Shown here piece by piece: positions 15,519 through 19,220 of a DNA stretch of 19,220 nt (its first letter is position 1; the number at the start of each line of letters is the position of its first letter). The stretch covers positions 1 through 19,220 of the forward strand of contig CATPBV010000164.1 in the NCBI GenBank assembly GCA_955652345.1, written 5' to 3'. Position numbers and translations under genes: made by a program. Under the pieces are notes generated by a model. That model worked only from the letters and a program-made list of their open reading frames with translations, was not told the origin of the DNA and ran no database searches. Source of the stretch: an uncultured Solirubrobacteraceae bacterium. GTDB taxonomy: Bacteria; Actinomycetota; Thermoleophilia; Solirubrobacterales; Solirubrobacteraceae.

Positions 15519-16205
15519 CTAAGCGGCGTGCACCGATGCAGCTCGCGTGCCCGCGCCCGCCAGCGTATCCAGCAGCGTCTCGGCGAGACCGTCCTCGCCG
15601 GTGATCTCGAGACCGCTCCGGTCGCGGTCCGGTGAGAAGGCGGCGACCCACGCGTCCTTCATGCCGGTCACCTTCGCATCCGCGCGCTGCGCCGGGCCCT
15701 CTTCGATCTCGACGCCGTCGTCGGCGATCGTGAACGTGAAGGAAGCAGGCCGGGCGCGCGGCTGTTGGACCACGAACTCGACGGTCCCGGGCATTCCGCC
15801 CGGCGCGAACAGGCCGGGCGCCAGCCTGAAGATCGCCCCGAGATCGACCGCCTCGCTGTCGCGGGGTGTGCTCCAGGCCCATTCATAACCCCACCGCGCC
15901 AGCTCTCCGAGGACGGGCATCAGCTCGCGGGCGCGGTCGGTCAGCTCGTAGTCAACGCGCGGCGGCACCTCGCGGTAGCGCTTACGGGTGAGCATCCCGT
16001 CGGCGACCATCCGATTCAGCCTCGAGCGCAGCTGCTCGGTGGAGATCCCGGGAAGCACCCGTTGGAGCTCGACGAATCGCCGTGGCCCGGCTGCAAGGTC
16101 TCGGACGATCAGCAACGTCCATTTGTCGCCGACCAGGTCCAGAGCGCGCGAATCCGGCGACCATTGGTCGTATGGATGGCGTTTGGGAGGTGGGACGTGC
16201 GAAAT
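15519..16205 (-). CDS. HxlR-family winged-helix regulator with C-terminal SCP2-like domain
   Basis: The conserved HxlR N-terminus (YDQWSPDSRALDLVGDKWT, then LLIVRDL) is fully encoded, but between it and the upstream in-frame stop there is no ATG, GTG or TTG. An ATT at 16205-16203 stands 7 nt after GGGAGG (16213-16218, minus strand) and is taken as the start, giving 228 residues. A TTG at 16115 would remove most of the first helix. The winged helix occupies about 12-110. Residues about 135-218 (FTFTIADDGVEIEEG ... GLEITGEDG) resemble an SCP2 sterol-carrier domain, a possible hydrophobic-ligand sensor. There are no cysteines, unlike redox-sensing HxlR proteins. It converges on the MCE operon and diverges from the DsbA-like gene. 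Confidence 0.82.
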   Translation of the reverse strand: MSHVPPPKRHPYDQWSPDSRALDLVGDKWTLLIVRDLAAGPRRFVELQRVLPGISTEQLRSRLNRMVADGMLTRKRYREVPPRVDYELTDRARELMPVLGELARWGYEWAWSTPRDSEAVDLGAIFRLAPGLFAPGGMPGTVEFVVQQPRARPASFTFTIADDGVEIEEGPAQRADAKVTGMKDAWVAAFSPDRDRSGLEITGEDGLAETLLDTLAGAGTRAASVHAA

Positions 16206-16212
16206 GGTTATG

Positions 16213-16218
16213 CCTCCC
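16213..16218 (-). promoter_or_regulatory. Ribosome binding site that supports the ATT start
   Basis: GGGAGG on the minus strand ends 7 nt before the ATT codon at 16205. It is the only good ribosome binding site upstream of the conserved HxlR N-terminus and decides the start call. Confidence 0.55.
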
Positions 16219-16240
16219 GGCTGGCACGCGACTGGACCTT

Positions 16241-16309
16241 CGCAAACCTACCAACTTCGAGTCTAACCGAACGCAACCTAAGCGCAAGCAATTGGTGCGT
16301 AGGTTTGCG
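16241..16309. promoter_or_regulatory. Operator-like cluster of CGCAA(A)CCTA repeats
   Basis: CGCAAACCTAC (16241-16251) and its exact reverse complement GTAGGTTTGCG (16299-16309) form an 11-bp inverted repeat. A one-base-shorter copy, CGCAACCTA (16272-16280), lies between them in direct orientation. The three elements flank and sit within the candidate promoter of the HxlR-type gene, and the right-hand one is close to the divergent gene. The likely ligand is the adjacent HxlR dimer, which is inference. Confidence 0.6.
16260..16287 (-). promoter_or_regulatory. Candidate promoter of the HxlR-type gene
   Basis: On the minus strand, TTGCGC (16287-16282) and TAGACT (16265-16260) are separated by 16 bp. 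TAGACT fits TAnnnT. The predicted transcription start near 16253 leaves a leader of about 50 nt before the ATT codon. The promoter lies inside the repeat cluster at 16241-16309, as expected for autoregulation. Confidence 0.5.
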
Positions 16310-16343
16310 CCAGTTTTGGGGGTCGGGTGCGTTTCTCATACTG

Positions 16344-17084
16344 ATGGGAGTCGTTATCGAACTGAAGGAACGCGTCAGTGCTCGCTCGGGCAGTGAGGTC
16401 CCGAGGCCACAGCTACGCGTGGCGGACCGCTCGCGGCGCAGGCTCGCCCGGCGATCTGCCTCCGGATCCGGCGCGCCCGGTCGCGCCTGGCGATCTGCCT
16501 CCGGCCCCGGCAGGGGCGAGCGCCCTGCTTTCTTCTTCGACCTTGCCTGCCCCTTCTCGTACCTGGCCGCGGAACAAGTGCAGCGCACGCTCGGCCAGGT
16601 CGACTGGATTCCCGCGACTTCAGACGAGCCGTGGGGGCGTCTGGAAGCCGCATGTGCCCACGCGCAGGGTCGCGCGACGGCGCTGCGGCTTCCGCTCGTC
16701 TGGCCTGAGCGGTTCCCGGCCCCGGTCACGCGCGCGCTTCGCGCGGCCACGTACGCCGCCGAGCTCGGAGCCGGCGACCGATTCGCGCTCGCAGCCAGCC
16801 GCCTGGCGTTCTGCGGCGGCTTCGACCTCGATGACTCGGACGTGCTGGCTGAAGCCGCCGCTGCAGCCGGATTGCCGATCCACGCGTGCGTAGCGGCGGC
16901 TGATGACCTAGCTCGGGACGTAGTCCTCCGCGCCACCGGGTGGAGCCTGCTCGCTCGGGGCGTGACCCGGCTGCCGGCGTTCCGCGTCGGCCGGCATTTC
17001 CTACAGGGCGAACGTGCCGTCGAAGCCGCGGCGCTGATGCGACCGCGGATGGCGGACGAGACGTCGCTGGCGCCGGTCTGCTGA
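16344..17084 (+). CDS. DsbA/2-hydroxychromene-2-carboxylate isomerase-like protein
   Basis: The thioredoxin-fold core is clear: FFFDLACPFSYLAAEQVQ at the first strand and helix, a helical insert (TRALRAATYAAELGAGDRFALAASRLAF) and the cis-Pro strand VTRLPAFRVG. FSYL and the lack of a CxxC pair (only the first Cys, in ACPFSYL) resemble glutathione-dependent HCCA isomerases more than dithiol oxidases. The start is uncertain. ATG 16344 gives 246 residues and GTG 16419 gives 221, neither with a good ribosome binding site. The best-spaced site (AAGGAA, 16365-16370) serves GTG 16378 in another frame. The N-terminal 50-70 residues are Arg/Ser/Gly-rich and include a 39-bp near-tandem repeat, so a frameshift is possible. 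It is divergent from the HxlR-type gene and probably controlled by it. Confidence 0.7.
   Translation: MGVVIELKERVSARSGSEVPRPQLRVADRSRRRLARRSASGSGAPGRAWRSASGPGRGERPAFFFDLACPFSYLAAEQVQRTLGQVDWIPATSDEPWGRLEAACAHAQGRATALRLPLVWPERFPAPVTRALRAATYAAELGAGDRFALAASRLAFCGGFDLDDSDVLAEAAAAAGLPIHACVAAADDLARDVVLRATGWSLLARGVTRLPAFRVGRHFLQGERAVEAAALMRPRMADETSLAPVC
16442..16519 (+). repeat. 39-bp imperfect tandem repeat at the DsbA-like N-terminus
   Basis: Two adjacent 39-bp units (16442-16480 and 16481-16519) share an identical 16-bp core GGCGATCTGCCTCCGG (16450-16465 and 16489-16504) and about 29 of 39 bases overall. In the frame of the DsbA-like protein each unit encodes a W/R-R-S-A-S-G-rich 13-mer. Confidence 0.8.
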
Positions 17085-17140
17085 GTCTCGTCGACCAGGG
17101 CAGGTCGCCTTCTCGGTGTCGGATGGCCGCAGCGCCGTGT

Positions 17141-17146
17141 TAGCGT
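17141..17146 (+). promoter_or_regulatory. -10 box (TAGCGT), probable leaderless promoter of the ilvG-like gene
   Basis: TAGCGT ends 7 nt before the ATG at 17154, so transcription would start at or next to the initiation codon. There is no ribosome binding site in front of the ATG, which agrees with a leaderless mRNA. The hexamer is identical to the -10 proposed for the MCE operon. No clear -35 element is visible. Confidence 0.5.
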
Positions 17147-17153
17147 CCGCCGG

Positions 17154-18809
17154 ATGGCGACCGAGACAGAGCCCGACACCCGCCTACACGGCGGGCGGCT
17201 GATCGCCAGGCGCCTTCGCGCGCATGGCGTCCGCAAGCTGTTCACGCTCTCCGGCGGGCATCTGTTCTCGATCTACGACGGGTGCCGCGCCGAGGGGATC
17301 GAGCTGATCGACGTTCGGCACGAGCAGTCCGCGGCGTTCGCGGCCGAGGGCTGGGCGAAGGTCACGCGCGAGGTCGGCGTATGCGCCCTGACGGCGGGCC
17401 CAGGCGTCACAAACGGGATGAGCGCGATCGCGTCCGCCGCGCAGAATCACTCTCCGCTGCTGGTGCTCGGCGGCCGCGCACCGATGTTTCGCTGGGGGCA
17501 GGGGTCGCTGCAGGAGATCGACCACGTGCCGTTCGTCCGCCCGCTCGTGAAACTTGCGGCGACCGCCGACGCGACCGGCGAGATCCCGAGCTTGATCGAC
17601 GAGGCGATGCGCGCCGCAATCGCGCCGCACTCGGGACCCGCGTTCCTGGACTTTCCGCTCGACCTGGTGTTCTCGGAGGGGGAGTCGGGCGAGCCGCCTG
17701 CTCCTCTGCCCAAGCCATGGTTGGGAGCTGGCGCCGATCCGGGGGCGGTGGAGCGTGCGGCCGCGCTGCTGCGCGAGGCGGAGCGCCCGGTCGCGATGGC
17801 GGGCACGGGGCTCTACTGGGGACGTGGGGAGGGGGCGCTCGGCCGGCTGATCGAGGAGCTTCGGGTTCCGGTGTTCGTAAACGGCCTGGCTCGGGGATGC
17901 GTGCCGGCGGATCACGAGCTGTGCTTCTCGCGCACCCGGAGCCAGGGGCTCTCCGGTGCGGACGTGGCGCTTGTGATCGGCGCGCCGCTTGACTTCCGTC
18001 TGGGGTTCGGAGCGGCGTTCGGACCCGAGACGAAGATCGTCGTGATCGACGTCGCCGAGCCCTCGCGAGAGCATCCGCGTGAGGTGGCCGCCGAGCTCTA
18101 CGGGGCGCTGCCGGCGACGCTCGACGCGCTTCGCGAGTCGGCCGCGCGCCCCGCGCGGTCGGATCGTGAGCCGTGGGTTGAGGCACTCGCGGGCGCAGAG
18201 GCCGAGAAGCGAGCCGCCGAGCACGCGGAGCTGTCCGATCCGCGCGCGCCCCTTCATCCGATGCGCGTCTACGGCGAGCTGTCGCAGCTCCTTGACCGCG
18301 ACGCGATCGTGATCGGCGACGGCGGCGACTTCGTCTCCTACGCCGGGCGCGTGGTCGACTCGTTCACGCCTGGATGCTGGCTCGACCCCGGGCCGTTCGG
18401 GTGTCTGGGCTCCGGACCCGGGTATGCGCTCGCGGCGAAGCTCGCCCACCCCGACCGGCAGGTCGTGCTGCTGCTCGGAGACGGGGCGTTCGGCTTCTCC
18501 GGCATGGAGTTCGACACGCTGGCCCGGCACGGCGTGCCCATCGTTGCGGTGATGGGCAACAACGGCATCTGGGCGCTCGAGAAGCACCCGATGGAGTTCC
18601 TGTACGGCTACTCGGTCGCCGCCGAGCTCCGCCCCGAGACCCGCTACGACGAGATGGTCCAGGCGCTCGGCTGCCACGGCGAGCTGGTCCGAACCCCCGC
18701 CGACCTCCGCCCAGCCCTCATCCGCGCGTTCGAATCAAACCTCCCCTCCCTCGTCAACGTCTTAACGGACCCGTCTGTGGCCTACCCCAGACGATCTAAT
18801 CTCGCGTAA
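17154..18809 (+). CDS. ilvG: IlvG-like thiamine-diphosphate enzyme (acetolactate synthase family)
   Basis: This 551-residue protein has the three-domain layout of thiamine-diphosphate enzymes. The N-terminal pyrimidine-binding domain has the activating Glu in RHEQSAAFAAEGW (E57) and the GSLQEIDHVPF segment. A central domain (about 200-330) follows. The C-terminal domain carries the cofactor motif from GDG (442-444) to NN (about 469-470), with GIWALEKHPMEFLYGYS after it. From memory, segments such as LFTLSGGHLFSIYDGCR, GCWLDPGPFGCLGSGPGYAL and the terminal DPSVAYPRRSNLA match the mycobacterial IlvG group very closely. That group is annotated as acetolactate synthase, but its physiological substrate is not settled; oxalyl-CoA-decarboxylase- or 2-hydroxyacyl-CoA-lyase-like activity is an alternative. 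It stands alone behind its own promoter. Confidence 0.9.
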   Translation: MATETEPDTRLHGGRLIARRLRAHGVRKLFTLSGGHLFSIYDGCRAEGIELIDVRHEQSAAFAAEGWAKVTREVGVCALTAGPGVTNGMSAIASAAQNHSPLLVLGGRAPMFRWGQGSLQEIDHVPFVRPLVKLAATADATGEIPSLIDEAMRAAIAPHSGPAFLDFPLDLVFSEGESGEPPAPLPKPWLGAGADPGAVERAAALLREAERPVAMAGTGLYWGRGEGALGRLIEELRVPVFVNGLARGCVPADHELCFSRTRSQGLSGADVALVIGAPLDFRLGFGAAFGPETKIVVIDVAEPSREHPREVAAELYGALPATLDALRESAARPARSDREPWVEALAGAEAEKRAAEHAELSDPRAPLHPMRVYGELSQLLDRDAIVIGDGGDFVSYAGRVVDSFTPGCWLDPGPFGCLGSGPGYALAAKLAHPDRQVVLLLGDGAFGFSGMEFDTLARHGVPIVAVMGNNGIWALEKHPMEFLYGYSVAAELRPETRYDEMVQALGCHGELVRTPADLRPALIRAFESNLPSLVNVLTDPSVAYPRRSNLA

Positions 18810-18829
18810 GCGTCCGAGTACGACCGGGC

Positions 18830-18950
18830 CGATGTAGAGGCGTGTGATGCCTGACGCGTCCCCCTTGCAGGCCGTTCGCGTGACGACCACGGCGGCTTGG
18901 GGGATGAACGCCTGCCAGGGGGACGCGGGAGGCATACACGCCGTACAGCG
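18830..18950. repeat. Long imperfect inverted repeat (arms of about 45-48 bp)
   Basis: The left arm 18830-18877 and the right arm 18906-18950 are reverse complements with about 40 matching positions, three single-base gaps and about five mismatches. The longest uninterrupted run is CGCGTCCCCCT (18855-18865) with its partner. The loop is 28 nt. Any transcript would form a very stable hairpin. It begins 21 nt after the ilvG stop, so it may end or stabilise that mRNA, or be a small palindromic mobile element. No known family is recognised. Confidence 0.75.
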
Positions 18951-18954
18951 AAAA

Positions 18955-18976
18955 CCGCCCGCGTTTCAGCGGGCGG
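18955..18976. terminator. GC hairpin, terminator-like, best on the minus strand
   Basis: CCGCCCGC (18955-18962) pairs perfectly with GCGGGCGG (18969-18976) around the loop GTTTCA. On the minus strand it is followed by TTTTCGC; on the plus strand only by CTTCC. It may work in both directions, closing ilvG after the long inverted repeat. Confidence 0.5.
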
Positions 18977-19177
18977 CTTCCGATCCAGGTTGGCCCAATC
19001 GGGACGGGCAGGGGTACGTGCCAGAAAGGGCCGGTTAGTTGGCTCGAACGGCGGGAGGCGCCGATGTCTGCGGCTTCGCCCGAGCCTATGTTAAGGCTAG
19101 GCAAGCTAGCCCGACGTGAATGATGGAGACTGGACGCGTCCACGGCAATCGTACATTCGTCCAAAATCCGGGCTCCC

Positions 19178-19220
19178 TACCATCTGCCTGGAATGCAAGA
19201 GCTGTTTGCCTTTCCGAATC
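19178..19220 (+). CDS. Possible start of a further gene, cut by the window edge
   Basis: A TACCAT -10-like box (19178-19183) precedes an ATG at 19193 by 9 nt; the frame reads MQELFAFPN and runs off the window. The LFxFPN opening recalls the N-terminus of DUF4395 membrane proteins (which continue with PVNE), but only nine residues are visible, so this is a guess. The span given includes the putative -10; coding sequence would begin at 19193. Confidence 0.25.

Larger units (their letters stand above)
18810..19192. other. Intergenic region with palindromic structure, no convincing gene
   Basis: About 380 bases after ilvG hold a long inverted repeat (18830-18950), a GC hairpin (18955-18976) and a small hairpin GGCTAG-GCAAG-CTAGCC (19092-19108). 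Open frames on either strand cross the inverted repeat and show no protein-like sequence. Confidence 0.6.

Noticed and set aside
17184..18677. Minus-strand open frame of 497 codons
   Set aside because: It mirrors the ilvG-like gene and has an Arg-rich composition with no recognisable domain.
19088..19108. DtxR/IdeR-like iron box
   Set aside because: Only the left half resembles the consensus (about 12 of 19 positions), and the local symmetry is that of the GGCTAG/CTAGCC hairpin instead.
18796..19164. Minus-strand open frame of 122 codons after ilvG
   Set aside because: It spans the long inverted repeat and the GC hairpin, overlaps the ilvG 3' end, and its translation has no protein-like pattern.
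1..19220. CRISPR arrays, insertion sequences, rRNA genes
   Set aside because: No regularly spaced repeats, transposase motifs or rRNA signatures were found.

Overview
The window is high-GC DNA with GC-rich third codon positions, dense ATGA-type gene overlaps and TAnnnT -10 boxes. The six-gene MCE cluster, the IlvG-type thiamine-diphosphate enzyme, the HxlR regulator with an SCP2-like tail and the MoaD/BNR pair together suggest an actinomycete, most likely of the Thermoleophilia/Solirubrobacterales type. That lineage call is inferred from gene content and style, not from a marker gene.

Layout. (1) 2-1254 (+): the 3' end of a MoaD/ThiS-like ubiquitin-fold protein, overlapping by ATGA a cytoplasmic BNR/Asp-box propeller. 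(2) 1230-1727 (-): a small HAD-like protein, converging on the propeller gene. (3) 2057-6276 (+): a class III omega-transaminase, a PucR-type regulator and alanine dehydrogenase, behind a good sigma70-like promoter. This looks like an amine or omega-amino-acid catabolic unit in which Ald recycles alanine to pyruvate, ammonium and NADH. (4) 6379-6463 (+): a complete tRNA-Leu(UAA). (5) 6616-15496 (+): six consecutive MCE-domain genes, every junction overlapping by 1-4 nt, with their own promoter but no YrbE/MlaE permease or MlaF/MceG ATPase in the window. (6) 15519-16205 (-): an HxlR winged-helix regulator with a C-terminal SCP2-like domain, converging on the MCE operon; its reading frame has no ATG, GTG or TTG ahead of the conserved N-terminus, but an ATT lies 7 nt after a GGGAGG ribosome binding site. 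(7) 16344-17084 (+): a divergent DsbA/2-hydroxychromene-2-carboxylate-isomerase-like protein with an unclear start. The intergenic region between (6) and (7) carries repeated CGCAA(A)CCTA elements that look like a regulator operator. (8) 17154-18809 (+): an IlvG-like acetolactate-synthase-family enzyme, probably leaderless. (9) 18810-19220: no convincing complete gene, but a long imperfect inverted repeat (18830-18950), a terminator-like hairpin and perhaps the first codons of a further gene.

The most interesting part is the MCE block with its neighbour. An extracytoplasmic lipid-binding stack sits apart from any transporter motor, and tail-to-tail with it lies a regulator whose C-terminal domain resembles a lipid carrier. 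A plausible but unproven reading is a lipid-responsive switch for lipid uptake or for the divergent oxidoreductase.
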